Origin: Palsa-1233 sp031367105
GTDB taxonomy: Bacteria; Gemmatimonadota; Gemmatimonadetes; Gemmatimonadales; GWC2-71-9
DNA length: 64,000 nucleotides
Assembly: GCA_031367105.1 (NCBI GenBank)
Contig: JANLPG010000145.1
Span: 1 to 64,000 of the forward strand
Direction of reading: 5' to 3'
Below the pieces are notes generated by a model, which had not been told where the DNA came from, did not search any database, and worked only from the letters and a program-made list of their open reading frames with translations. A program made the position numbers and the translations under genes. Below are positions 27,625 to 36,249 of this stretch, piece after piece (positions within the stretch are counted from its first letter, which is position 1; each line of letters starts with the position of its first letter).

Positions 27625-28550
27625 TGCGCCAGCCATCGCTCGATATCGGCGACGTTCCCCAGCGGCGTGCACGACGCGCCGGGGACGATCCGCTTGAGCA
27701 GCCCGCTCAGCACCGAGCCGGGGCCGAGCTCGAGCCAGCGCGCATCCGGATATGCACCTGCCAATCTTTGCATCGAGGCGACCCAGCGAACCGGCGCGGT
27801 GAGCTGCTCGGCAAGGAGTTCTACGGCAGTGTCGCGTGAACGGCAGAACTCCGCCGTGGCATTGGCGACAACGGCAAAAGTCGGCTCCCCGAACGGGGCG
27901 ACATCCAGCGCCTCGCGCAGGCCGGCGACCGCCGGCTGCATCAACGGGGAATGGAACGCGCCGCTCACGTTGAGGGGGAGCACTCGCTTCGCTCCGGCCG
28001 ACTTGCAGAGCTCACCGGCACGCCCGACTGCCTCAGGATCGCCAGAGATCACGGTCTGATCGGGGGCGTTGAGGTTTGCTGCGACCACCGTCCCCTCCCC
28101 TGCCGCCGTTGCCCCGGCACAGCAGGCTTCGACCTCGGCAGTCCCCAGCCCGAGCACCGCCATCATCGCGCCTGGGCGCGCCCGGCCCGCCTGGTACATC
28201 AGTGCACCGCGGCGGCGGACCAGCAGCGCGGCATCGGCTGCATCGAGGGCGCTGGCGGCGACATACGCACTGTACTCACCGAGCGAGTGCCCCGCCGCGG
28301 CGACCACGTCGCCAAGCCGCCCTCGGAGCACCGACAGCACGGCGGCCGAGTGCGCCAGGATCGCAGGCTGCGCGTTATGGGTCAGCGTCAGATCCGCTTC
28401 GGGTCCCTCCCACATCAGCGTGGTCAGTGGCGTCTCGAGCGCGTCGTCGATGCGGGCGAGGGTCGCCCGTGCCTCGGGGAAGCGCTCGGCCAGATCCTTC
28501 GCCATCCCGACCTTCTGCGCTCCCTGGCCGGGGAAAAGCAGGATGGTCAC
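27621..28550 (-). CDS. fabD: malonyl-CoA:ACP transacylase
   Basis: Loads malonyl groups onto ACP. The 309-residue protein has LLFPGQGAQKVGM, the catalytic serine in AAGHSLGEYSAY and the His in SGAFHSPLM. Two adjacent GTG codons (28553 and 28550) could start it. The second was chosen because it makes the GTGA overlap with the fabH stop seen at many junctions here. Confidence 0.96.
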   Translation of the reverse strand: MTILLFPGQGAQKVGMAKDLAERFPEARATLARIDDALETPLTTLMWEGPEADLTLTHNAQPAILAHSAAVLSVLRGRLGDVVAAAGHSLGEYSAYVAASALDAADAALLVRRRGALMYQAGRARPGAMMAVLGLGTAEVEACCAGATAAGEGTVVAANLNAPDQTVISGDPEAVGRAGELCKSAGAKRVLPLNVSGAFHSPLMQPAVAGLREALDVAPFGEPTFAVVANATAEFCRSRDTAVELLAEQLTAPVRWVASMQRLAGAYPDARWLELGPGSVLSGLLKRIVPGASCTPLGNVADIERWLAQ

Positions 28551-29539
28551 CACCGAAGCACCACACTGCCCCAGGCAAACCCGGCGCCGAACGAGACCAG
28601 CATCACAATCATTCCTGGCCGCAGTCGTCCTTCCTGCTCGGCCTGCACCAGCGCCAGCGGGATGCTCGCCGACGAGGTGTTTCCGTACCGGTCGACGTTG
28701 ACGAACACTTTGCTCATCGGGATCTCCGCGTGCTTCGCGGTGGCCTCGATGATCCGCAAATTGGCCTGATGGGGGACCAGCAGGTCGATGTCGCCGGAAG
28801 TCAGGCCAGCGCGGCGGATCGCCTCATCGGTGGAGCGGCTCATCGCCAGCACGGCAGCCTTGAACACTTCTCGGCCAGCCATCTTCATCAGGTGGCGCTT
28901 TTCCCGGATCACCACCTCGTCGAGCGGTTCGGACGAGCCCCCGCCAGGGATGTAGAGCAGCGACGCAAGATCGCCGTCGGCCCCCATATAGGTAGCAAGG
29001 ATGCCGTGATCGTCCTGAGCACGCTTGAGGACCGCGGCGCCGGCGCCGTCGCCGAAGAGAATGACCGTAGAGCGATCGGTCTGATCGACGATGCTCGAAA
29101 GTTTTTCAGCCCCGAGGACAAGAATGGTATCACCGTTGCCAGTGGCCATCAGTCCTTCGGCGACCGTGAGCGCGTAGACCCAGCCCGGGCACGCTGCTAC
29201 CACATCGAACGCCCAGGCATTCTTGGCGCCGAGGGCCGCCTGGAGATCGCACGCGGCCGAGGGCAACCGGCGATCCGGCGTGACCGTGGCGAAGACGATG
29301 CCATCGAGATCGGTCGCGGAGACTCCTGCCTGCGCCATCGCCTGGCGAGCCGCGACGAGGGTGTAACTGGTGAGCGTCTCGCTGGGATCGGCGATTCGGC
29401 GTTCCCGGATGCCCGTCCGCTCCACGATCCACTCATCGGACGTCTCGACCATCCGCTCGAGGTCGGCGTTCGTCAGAATGCGAGCCGGGGTCGCCGAGCC
29501 GATGCCGGCGAAGTACGCGATCGGACGCCTGGCCTTCAC
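28547..29539 (-). CDS. fabH: 3-oxoacyl-ACP synthase III
   Basis: Initiates fatty-acid synthesis by condensing an acyl-CoA starter with malonyl-ACP. The 330-residue protein has the catalytic Cys in DVVAACPGWVYAL, His in PHQANLRII and Asn in RYGNTSSASIPLAL. The starter preference (straight or branched) cannot be read by eye. The GTG start overlaps the plsX stop. Confidence 0.97.
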   Translation of the reverse strand: MKARRPIAYFAGIGSATPARILTNADLERMVETSDEWIVERTGIRERRIADPSETLTSYTLVAARQAMAQAGVSATDLDGIVFATVTPDRRLPSAACDLQAALGAKNAWAFDVVAACPGWVYALTVAEGLMATGNGDTILVLGAEKLSSIVDQTDRSTVILFGDGAGAAVLKRAQDDHGILATYMGADGDLASLLYIPGGGSSEPLDEVVIREKRHLMKMAGREVFKAAVLAMSRSTDEAIRRAGLTSGDIDLLVPHQANLRIIEATAKHAEIPMSKVFVNVDRYGNTSSASIPLALVQAEQEGRLRPGMIVMLVSFGAGFAWGSVVLRW

Positions 29540-30549
29540 GCGGGCGGCTTCGCGTCACGCAGCGCCAGCTCGGCTGCGATATGGTCGCTCAGGCCACCGT
29601 GCACGGATTCCACCGCCTTCCTGATTGCGTTCTTGATCGCGTTGGCATTCGAAGAGCCGTGACAGATGATCGGTACGCCGCGCACTCCGAGGAGCGGCCC
29701 GCCGCCGTACTGGGAGTAGTCGAGAAATCGCATCAACGGCTTCATCGCGTCCGATTCGAGGAGCCCGGGGCTTTCGCGCCCGAGCAACGCGGCCACCAGG
29801 CGCCCCATCGATTCGTAGAACTTGAGAACGATATTTCCGACGAAGCCATCGCAGACCACGACGTCGATGCGGCCGTGTCGCGGATGCGGCACCGCGATGT
29901 CGCGGCCTTCGATGTTGCCGACGTAGTTGAGCCGTGGGTGATCGCGAAGTACGCGATGCGCCTCGCGGACCAGCGCGTTCCCCTTCTCATCCTCCTCACC
30001 AACGTTGAGCAGCCCGACCTTCGGCGCGACGCGACCAACGACGTCCCGCATATAGATCGAGCCGAGGTAGGCGAAGTTCACCAACTCCTTGACGGAGCAG
30101 TCGAGGTTTGCGCCGGCGTCGAGCACCAGCACCGGTCCCTCGGCGGCGGGGAAAAGCGAGGCCACCGTGGCGCGATCGACACCGTCGTGAAGCCCGAGCA
30201 GGATGGTGGAGGCGGCGAGCGAAGCGCCGGTATTGCCGGCAGAAACAAACGCGTCGACCAGACCATCTCGGTGGAGGCCAAGGCCGACGACGAGCGAGGA
30301 GTCTGGTTTCCGGCGGACGGCCGACAACGGCTTCTCCGCCATCCCGATCACTTCGGTAGCCTCGACGATCGCGAGCCGCGTGCGGTCAATCCCGGGGTGT
30401 CGGGCGAGGTGTTCCTCGATAACCGCCGGCTGCCCGACCAGGGTCAGGACGAAGTCGGGTGGCAACTCACGCAGGGCGAGTTCGGCGCCGTCGATCTCTG
30501 CCGCCGGCGCGTGGTCTCCCCCCATCGCGTCGAGCGCGACGCGGATCAC
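29536..30549 (-). CDS. plsX: phosphate acyltransferase PlsX
   Basis: Makes acyl-phosphate from acyl-ACP, the entry to phospholipid synthesis with PlsY. The 337-residue protein starts IRVALDAMGGDHAP and contains FVSAGNTGASLAAS, VLDAGANLDC and GGGPLLGVRG, all family motifs. GTG 30549 is 3 nt after rpmF. The rpmF-plsX-fabH order is widely conserved. Confidence 0.97.
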   Translation of the reverse strand: MIRVALDAMGGDHAPAAEIDGAELALRELPPDFVLTLVGQPAVIEEHLARHPGIDRTRLAIVEATEVIGMAEKPLSAVRRKPDSSLVVGLGLHRDGLVDAFVSAGNTGASLAASTILLGLHDGVDRATVASLFPAAEGPVLVLDAGANLDCSVKELVNFAYLGSIYMRDVVGRVAPKVGLLNVGEEDEKGNALVREAHRVLRDHPRLNYVGNIEGRDIAVPHPRHGRIDVVVCDGFVGNIVLKFYESMGRLVAALLGRESPGLLESDAMKPLMRFLDYSQYGGGPLLGVRGVPIICHGSSNANAIKNAIRKAVESVHGGLSDHIAAELALRDAKPPA

Positions 30550-30552
30550 GAC

Positions 30553-30735
30553 TTAGTTGTCCTCGACCTCGAGCCGCTTCTTGCCCGCGTAGTAGCCGCA
30601 GGACGGGCAGACCCGGTGCGGCAGCCGCGGCGCGCTGCAGCGCGCGCAGGCCTGCGCCGGAATCCCCTGCGCAGTGTGGTGCCCGCGACGGAGGCGCTTG
30701 CGCGACTTGGACATTTTTCGCTTCGGTACGGCCAT
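30553..30735 (-). CDS. rpmF: 50S ribosomal protein L32
   Basis: A 60-residue basic protein beginning MAVPKRKMSKSRKRLRRGHH. It has a zinc-ribbon pair of cysteine motifs (CARC and CPSC), so it is the zinc-binding form of L32. It lies between the DUF177 gene and plsX, as in many bacteria. Confidence 0.97.
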   Translation of the reverse strand: MAVPKRKMSKSRKRLRRGHHTAQGIPAQACARCSAPRLPHRVCPSCGYYAGKKRLEVEDN

Positions 30736-30742
30736 CGGTCCC

Positions 30743-31213
30743 TCAGTTGGTCGAGCCGGCGGCCACGCATCCGCATGGGCCGGCGTTCAAGTCCGCACCG
30801 CACGCGGCGCAGAATCCCTTGCAATCGGGGCGGCAGAGCGGAAACGCCGACACGAGCAGGGCAAGCTCCTCCCGAACTGCCGCCGTGACGTCGATCACGT
30901 CAACATGCGACGGGAGGGGGTACACACTGGGATCGTCGGCGAGCTCGGGGTCCCCCGAGAAAAGGACGTCCACCTCGTCGTCGATCTGCTGCGTCACCGG
31001 GCTCAGGCAGCGGCGACATTCCCCTGCCACCGTGGCCTGAAGCCGCCCACGCCAGAGAAAATTGCCCTCGGCAGTCGGCTGCAGCGTCCCCTCGATCTGC
31101 ACCGGCCCGCGCAGGGCCACGTCCAGCCCTTCGAGCGCGGGGTCCGTCGGGGCAAGGAGCCCGTCGGTCTCGACCGCACCCCCCTTGAGCTGACGAACGT
31201 CCACGCGGAGCAT
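30743..31213 (-). CDS. DUF177 (YceD) family protein
   Basis: A 156-residue protein with the DUF177 pattern. It has a mid-sequence ECRRCLSPVTQQIDDEVDVLF and a C-terminal cysteine-rich end (CRPDCKGFCAACGADLN, then CGC). The family is linked to rRNA maturation and is nearly always next to rpmF. The ATG at 31213 (MLRVDVRQL) is preferred to an in-frame TTG at 31222 because the TTG overlaps the predicted -10. First gene of the rpmF-plsX-fab operon. Confidence 0.88.
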   Translation of the reverse strand: MLRVDVRQLKGGAVETDGLLAPTDPALEGLDVALRGPVQIEGTLQPTAEGNFLWRGRLQATVAGECRRCLSPVTQQIDDEVDVLFSGDPELADDPSVYPLPSHVDVIDVTAAVREELALLVSAFPLCRPDCKGFCAACGADLNAGPCGCVAAGSTN

Positions 31214-31221
31214 AGCCCTCA

Positions 31222-31251
31222 AAACTAGCGGCCCAGCCCCCGCCCGGTCAA
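31222..31251 (-). promoter_or_regulatory. predicted promoter of the DUF177-rpmF-plsX-fab operon
   Basis: TTGACC (31246-31251, minus strand), an 18-bp spacer, then TAGTTT (31222-31227). The TGA inside TTGACC is the ndk stop codon. The expected start of transcription is near 31215, two bases before the ATG at 31213, so the leader would be almost absent. Confidence 0.5.
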
Positions 31252-31691
31252 GCCGTTCCGCTGGCTCCCAAGAGCGCTAACTCACGCTCTGGAAAGAAGA
31301 AAGCAATCTCCCTGAGGGCATTTTCGTCGCTGTCTGAGCCGTGGACCGCGTTCCGGCCCTTGGACTCCGCGAAGAGCTTGCGGACCGTCCCGGCGGCAGC
31401 TTCTGTCGGGTCGGTGGCCCCAATGGCGGTTCGCCAGGCGACCACGGCGTCCGCAGCCTCCAGGGCGAGCGCCAGCACCGGCCCGGAGCTCATGAATTCC
31501 ACCAGTTCAGCGTAGAAGGGGCGTCCACGGTGGATCTCATAGAACGCCTCGGCCTCGGTCCGGCTGAGCCGCACCATTCGCAGCGCCCGGATCGCAAACC
31601 CCTGCTTCTCGATATGGGCGAGGATTGCCCCCCCCTTCCCGCTGCTCACGGCGTCGGGCTTCACCATCGCAAACGTCAGACGACCTGCCAT
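31248..31691 (-). CDS. ndk: nucleoside diphosphate kinase
   Basis: Balances nucleoside triphosphates by phosphate transfer through a histidine. The 147-residue protein has LTFAMVKPDAV and the active-site stretch GRNAVHGSDSDENA. It is the usual length. The ATG is preceded by GAGGAGCAAGGGG. It follows sucD after a 54-nt gap. Confidence 0.97.
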   Translation of the reverse strand: MAGRLTFAMVKPDAVSSGKGGAILAHIEKQGFAIRALRMVRLSRTEAEAFYEIHRGRPFYAELVEFMSSGPVLALALEAADAVVAWRTAIGATDPTEAAAGTVRKLFAESKGRNAVHGSDSDENALREIAFFFPERELALLGASGTA

Positions 31692-31705
31692 CCCCTTGCT
31701 CCTCG

Positions 31706-31719
31706 CGGCCCTTGGGCCG
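31706..31719. other. short perfect hairpin between sucD and ndk
   Basis: CGGCCC-TT-GGGCCG, six-base arms with a two-base loop, in the 54-nt gap. No T-run follows on the minus strand, so it is unlikely to be an intrinsic terminator on its own. Confidence 0.4.
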
Positions 31720-31745
31720 AGTTCAATGCCGCTGGTGCGAGCCGC

Positions 31746-32618
31746 CTATTTCAGGCGCGCCCTGAGCAGCCCGACGACGTCGGCCGGGCGGCGCATAATC
31801 CCGATATTCGCCGCTTCGAATGCCTGGAATTTCTCCTCTGCGGTGCCGGAAGAACCCGAGATGATCGCACCGGCGTGCCCCATCCGCCGTCCCTTGGGGG
31901 CGGTCTGACCGGCGACGAAGCCGCACACCGGCTTCGTCACGTGCTCCCGGATGTACGCTGCCGCCTCCTGCTCCGCCGTGCCACCGATTTCTCCCAGCAT
32001 CACGATAGCTTCCGTCTTCGGATCGGCGTTGAATGCCGCGATCACGTCGATGAAATTGCTCCCGACGATCGGATCCCCACCGATTCCGACGCAGGTGCTC
32101 TGGCCGAGCCCGGCACCGGTCAGGTGATGCACCACCTCGTACGTCAGCGTACCGGAGCGCGACACCAGTCCGATCGGACCTGGAGTGCAGATCGCGCCGG
32201 GGATGATCCCGACTTTCGATTCCCCAGGGGTGATCAGCCCGGGACAGTTGGGGCCGATCAGTCGCACGTTGCGCTGCGCGATGTACGGCATCACGAACGT
32301 CATATCAAGGACCGGCACGCCTTCGGTGATGCAGACGACCAATTCGATGCCGGCGTCGGCCGCTTCCTGAATCGCCCCCGCCGCCATCGCCGGCGGGACG
32401 TAAATCACCGCACAGTTGGCTTTCGTCTCGGTGACCGCATCGGCCACCGTATGGAAGACGGGGACCTTTCCCTCAAAGGTCTGGCCCCCTTTCCCCGGCG
32501 TGACACCAGCCACGATGTTCGTCCCGTAGTCGAGCATCTGTCGCGCGTGGAACGATCCCTCTCGGCCGGTGATGCCCTGCACGACCAGGCGCGTGTCTTT
32601 TCCGATCCAGATGCTCAC
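31746..32618 (-). CDS. sucD: succinyl-CoA synthetase alpha subunit
   Basis: A 290-residue CoA-binding and phosphohistidine subunit of the TCA-cycle enzyme. It has VQGITGREGSFHARQM, NCPGLITPGESKVGIIPG, and the phosphorylated His in GHAGAIISGSSGTAEEK. The GTG start overlaps the sucC stop. Confidence 0.97.
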   Translation of the reverse strand: MSIWIGKDTRLVVQGITGREGSFHARQMLDYGTNIVAGVTPGKGGQTFEGKVPVFHTVADAVTETKANCAVIYVPPAMAAGAIQEAADAGIELVVCITEGVPVLDMTFVMPYIAQRNVRLIGPNCPGLITPGESKVGIIPGAICTPGPIGLVSRSGTLTYEVVHHLTGAGLGQSTCVGIGGDPIVGSNFIDVIAAFNADPKTEAIVMLGEIGGTAEQEAAAYIREHVTKPVCGFVAGQTAPKGRRMGHAGAIISGSSGTAEEKFQAFEAANIGIMRRPADVVGLLRARLK

Positions 32619-33754
32619 GCAGCCCCCTTCGCAAGTTCTACGGCCTTGGCCACCGCCGCGTCCATATCATTCATCGCCGACATCCCGACACTCTCCAGGA
32701 TCCGGAACGCTTCCACTTCGTTGGTGCCCGTGAGCCGGATGACAATCGGCACGCCGACCTTGAATTGCTTCGTCGCGGCCACGATCCCGTTCGCCACGTC
32801 ATCGGTGCGCGTGATGCCACCAAAGATGTTGAACAGGATGACCTTCACCGCCGGATCGGCCGTGATGATCTTGAGGGCGTTGACCACCTTTTCCGGATTC
32901 GACGACCCGCCGATATCGAGGAAGTTCGCCGGCTCACCGCCGTGGTATTTCACCAGGTCCATCGTGGCCATCGCCAGCCCCGCACCATTGACCACGCAGC
33001 CGACGTCCCCGTCAAGCTTGATGAACGTGAGGTTGGCACGGCGCGCGGCCACCTCGCTGGGTTCTTCGCCCGATTCGTCGCGCAGGACAGCGAGATCGGG
33101 GCGGCGATCGAGTTCGTTGTCGTCGATGATGATCTTGGCGTCAAGCGCGAGCACCTTGCCATCAGGCGTCGTCACCAGGGGATTGATCTCGGCGAGCGAG
33201 CAGCCGTTCGCCATGAACACCTTGTAGAGCTGGGTCAGGATCCGGGTCGCGGCCTTGACGTGGTCCCAATCGCGATAGAGCGCCAGTGCGAGTTTCAACG
33301 CCTGATGGGGAAGCAGGCCGTCCCGCGGATCGACCGCGAGCCGGGTGATCTTCTCGGGGGTCTTGGCGGCGACCTCTTCGATGTCCACGCCGCCGGCGTC
33401 CGACACCATGAAGACCGGCTTCTGAGAGGCCCGGTCGAGAATCAGCCCGACGTAACTCTCGGTCGCGATGTCGGCGGCCGGGACCACGAGCACCTTGTTG
33501 ACCACCAGCCCTTTGATACTCATCCCGAGGATCTGCGAAGCACACTCGAGGGCTTCGGCCGGGTTGCGCGCGAGCTTGACGCCGCCGGCCTTGCCGCGGC
33601 CACCGACGTGGACCTGGGCCTTGACGACCACGGTGCCGCCGAGGCGTCGAGCGATCGCTTCGGCCTCGGTGGGAGTGCTGGCAACATCGCCGTCAAACAT
33701 CGGAATGCCGGCAACCTTGAGCAGGTCGCGGGCCTGATATTCGTGCAAGTTCAC
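32615..33754 (-). CDS. sucC: succinyl-CoA synthetase beta subunit
   Basis: A 379-residue ATP-grasp subunit beginning NLHEYQARDLLKVAGIP. It has VVKAQVHVGGRGKAGGVKLA, EINPLVTTPDG, GAGLAMATMDLVKYHGGEPANFLDIGG (read in two parts) and NIFGGITRTD motifs. GTG 33754 is chosen because it gives the family N-terminus and has GAGGT 5 nt upstream. A more upstream in-frame ATG at 33784 adds ten atypical residues. Confidence 0.95.
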   Translation of the reverse strand: MNLHEYQARDLLKVAGIPMFDGDVASTPTEAEAIARRLGGTVVVKAQVHVGGRGKAGGVKLARNPAEALECASQILGMSIKGLVVNKVLVVPAADIATESYVGLILDRASQKPVFMVSDAGGVDIEEVAAKTPEKITRLAVDPRDGLLPHQALKLALALYRDWDHVKAATRILTQLYKVFMANGCSLAEINPLVTTPDGKVLALDAKIIIDDNELDRRPDLAVLRDESGEEPSEVAARRANLTFIKLDGDVGCVVNGAGLAMATMDLVKYHGGEPANFLDIGGSSNPEKVVNALKIITADPAVKVILFNIFGGITRTDDVANGIVAATKQFKVGVPIVIRLTGTNEVEAFRILESVGMSAMNDMDAAVAKAVELAKGAA

Positions 33755-33813
33755 GCATACCTCGACGAAAGGATCAAAAGACAACCTTGAAAATTAGCCG
33801 AACCGGATGCCCC

Positions 33814-33834
33814 CCGCCACTAACGGGGTGGCGG
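33814..33834 (-). other. hairpin across the UPF0182 stop codon
   Basis: CCGCCAC (33814-33820) pairs with GTGGCGG (33828-33834) around a seven-base loop. It could end the nuo-pgm-UPF0182 transcript, but no T-run follows on the minus strand. Confidence 0.35.
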
Positions 33835-36249
33835 CTCGAGCGTTTTCCGGAGTTGCTCGAAGGCACGGCCGAACGCGGTCAAGTCGTGCCGCGCCAGCGA
33901 GGAGTCAGCCTGAAGCAGCCACCTCCGGGCCGCGGCGAGGCGACCCGCATCGGAGGGGCCCCGCAGTCCCGCAGCGCGGTCTCCGCCCAGCAGCTCACCC
34001 CAGAGCTCTGCCGGGGACCGGGCTCCGGCGATGCGCTCGCCAATGGCGCCGCCCACTCCGAGCAGCGTTGGTTTCCCGTGGCCGGGAACCGCGAAGATCG
34101 GCTGCCAGGCTACCAACTCGCGCTGGCCGAACCGCCAACGGATGGGCGGGACGAAGAATGTATCTCCCGCGGCGTGCGCCGAATCCCGGAGCTGCGCGAG
34201 GGTCCGATTTCTGGTCCAGTCCCGTTCCAGCTCACGACCATTGGCCACCGCGGTCCGGTCGATCCGTTCCAGCACGAGTTGGGGGATCCCGTCGATCCTG
34301 CTCGCCGTGACCACGGCCGAGAGTACCCGACGCGACGGATCTTCGAACACCGCGACTCTTCCCACGGTGGCAGGGGTGCGCCAGGCCACCATCGGAAGCT
34401 CGGGCGGACCGTCGGCACTCTCCCGTCCCGGTCGCCGGCCCAGGTTCCACGCGGGCCCTTCGAGGACACCGAGCTGCACAGCGAGCCACCCTGCGGGGTA
34501 CGGCAGTGCGGTTCGCACGGCTTCCGGGAGGGCACTGGCTGACAGGATCATTCCCGGGGAGAATCGGCTCCAGCTGACAGCCAGCGAGTCGGCCCCTGGG
34601 TCGAAGTAGACTCGCACCGCCCCCGACACCGCATCCATCGTCGCAACGAAGGCGGGAACGACGCCGGCTACTTCGCTGCCGCGCCACCGTGCCCGACTCG
34701 CCCGGGGTGCGACCCGCAACGGCAATGTCCCCTGCACTACCCAGGTCAGGCGGCCGTCGAGCAACGCCGGGCTCGGGGGGGCCCACGTCGCCATCGGCAG
34801 AATTGCCGTCGCACGCTCCGCCGGGTCGAGATGCCAGTCGACCGCGCGGGTGCTTCCAGCGGCCAGCATCCCCCACGCCTGGCGGGCCCAGGCGAGCACC
34901 ACGCCGCGCAGCGGACCGCCCACCGAAACACCCGGCGTCGTGGCTTGCCAGTCGTTGGCATCAGGACGCAAGCGAGGATCAGCGAGCGAGAGCAGCGTCA
35001 CCGCGGAATCTGTCGCGGCGTTGGCAGCGAGGAACAGCGGGCCACCAGGGCCCGCCACGATGCCTTCGGCGATCCCGAAGACATCGACCCGATGACGGTC
35101 GATCGGCGACGTTGCGACGACGAGCCAACCGGGCATCCCCCCCGCCGCGGTGCGGAGCAATTGTGGAGAGGCGCCCAGCAGCGTGCGCCGGTCGGACTCG
35201 AACCAGCGGGCGAGCACCATCTCGTCCCAGATCGTCGTGGGACCCGGCACCGTGTCGATGACACGTGAGGCGGGAACCTCGCGAATGCCCCACGCGATCG
35301 ATTCGAGCTGACGCAGCTCTGCCGCTGTCACGGCGGGTGGGGTGCCTTCGGCAGCCAGCGAGGGGATCACCACGCGCTCGATCAGCGCTCCGATCAGCAA
35401 GACGCTCCAGCCGCCAAGCAGCAGGCCGTGACGACCGTGTTGCGCCCAGAGAACGCAGAGAATGGCCACACCGGACGCGACACCTGCCATGATCTGCGCG
35501 GCACGAATTCTGGTAATCGCCGCCATCGCTCCGAGCTGCGGGTCTGCGCCTGCGGCGAGCCGGTAGGGCTCGATCAGATACCCTGCGGCGATCACGACCG
35601 CGAAGAGCATCAGGAGTACCCCGATGTGCCGTCGCGCATCGGGATGGACGAGGAACACGCCGCGTTCTCGCCGGATGCCGCCGATGCTGCTGTACAGGAT
35701 TGTCGCAACAGCCAATCCAAGTACGACGAGGGTGACAGCAAAGTCGTGGGCTAGCCCCCACACCGGCAATTGGGCGATGAAAACGCCGAGATCCTGCCCC
35801 AGGAGGGGATCGACAACGCCATAGTGCACACCTTGCCACGCCAGCGCGAGGGGACCCCGCCAGGCACGCGCACCAGCGCCGGTGATCAGCCCGAGCAGCC
35901 CGCCGGTGGCGAGCGCCGCGAGCCAGAGCAGCCGCATCGGAATCGCTTCGCGAACTTGCAGGTTGCCAAAGTTCCGAGCGACCGACACCGTCGCGACGGC
36001 ACGCGCCACGAGCAACGCCTGGAGGGCGAACCAGCACGAGGCGATCACGATGGCGAGACCATCGAGACCAACTCCCAGCAACCGCCAGCGGGTGACGGCG
36101 TCGACGGCTGCCGGGGAGATGGTGGCTGCCCACCAGCGCTCGCTCAGGAACGCAGCGCTCCAGCGACCGACGTAGAGCAACACCACCACGAGCGCGATGC
36201 CACTGAGCAGTCGGCGCGTCCGCGAGATCATCGCATCAGGCTCGGACAC
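33820..36249 (-). CDS. UPF0182-family membrane protein
   Basis: An 809-residue protein with about seven hydrophobic helices in the first 320 residues and a large soluble, presumably extracytoplasmic part after them. The region PLLGQDLGVFIAQLPVWGL ... AGYLIEPYRLAAG and the C-terminal RWLLQADSSLARHDLTAFGR follow the UPF0182 (PF03699) pattern. The family has no known function. The most upstream start is GTG 36249, overlapping the mutase stop by 14 nt; an ATG at 36231 is also possible. It is the last gene after the nuo operon and the mutase. Confidence 0.75.
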   Translation of the reverse strand: MSEPDAMISRTRRLLSGIALVVVLLYVGRWSAAFLSERWWAATISPAAVDAVTRWRLLGVGLDGLAIVIASCWFALQALLVARAVATVSVARNFGNLQVREAIPMRLLWLAALATGGLLGLITGAGARAWRGPLALAWQGVHYGVVDPLLGQDLGVFIAQLPVWGLAHDFAVTLVVLGLAVATILYSSIGGIRRERGVFLVHPDARRHIGVLLMLFAVVIAAGYLIEPYRLAAGADPQLGAMAAITRIRAAQIMAGVASGVAILCVLWAQHGRHGLLLGGWSVLLIGALIERVVIPSLAAEGTPPAVTAAELRQLESIAWGIREVPASRVIDTVPGPTTIWDEMVLARWFESDRRTLLGASPQLLRTAAGGMPGWLVVATSPIDRHRVDVFGIAEGIVAGPGGPLFLAANAATDSAVTLLSLADPRLRPDANDWQATTPGVSVGGPLRGVVLAWARQAWGMLAAGSTRAVDWHLDPAERATAILPMATWAPPSPALLDGRLTWVVQGTLPLRVAPRASRARWRGSEVAGVVPAFVATMDAVSGAVRVYFDPGADSLAVSWSRFSPGMILSASALPEAVRTALPYPAGWLAVQLGVLEGPAWNLGRRPGRESADGPPELPMVAWRTPATVGRVAVFEDPSRRVLSAVVTASRIDGIPQLVLERIDRTAVANGRELERDWTRNRTLAQLRDSAHAAGDTFFVPPIRWRFGQRELVAWQPIFAVPGHGKPTLLGVGGAIGERIAGARSPAELWGELLGGDRAAGLRGPSDAGRLAAARRWLLQADSSLARHDLTAFGRAFEQLRKTLEPPPR

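Noticed and set aside
31706..31719. Hairpin before ndk as an intrinsic terminator after ndk's upstream neighbours
   Set aside because: ndk lies downstream of sucD in the reading direction; the stem is six bases with a two-base loop and no T-run.
31341..33227. Long plus-strand frame antisense to ndk and sucCD
   Set aside because: Typical shadow frame in high-GC DNA, opposite well-supported genes, with no recognisable motif in its translation.
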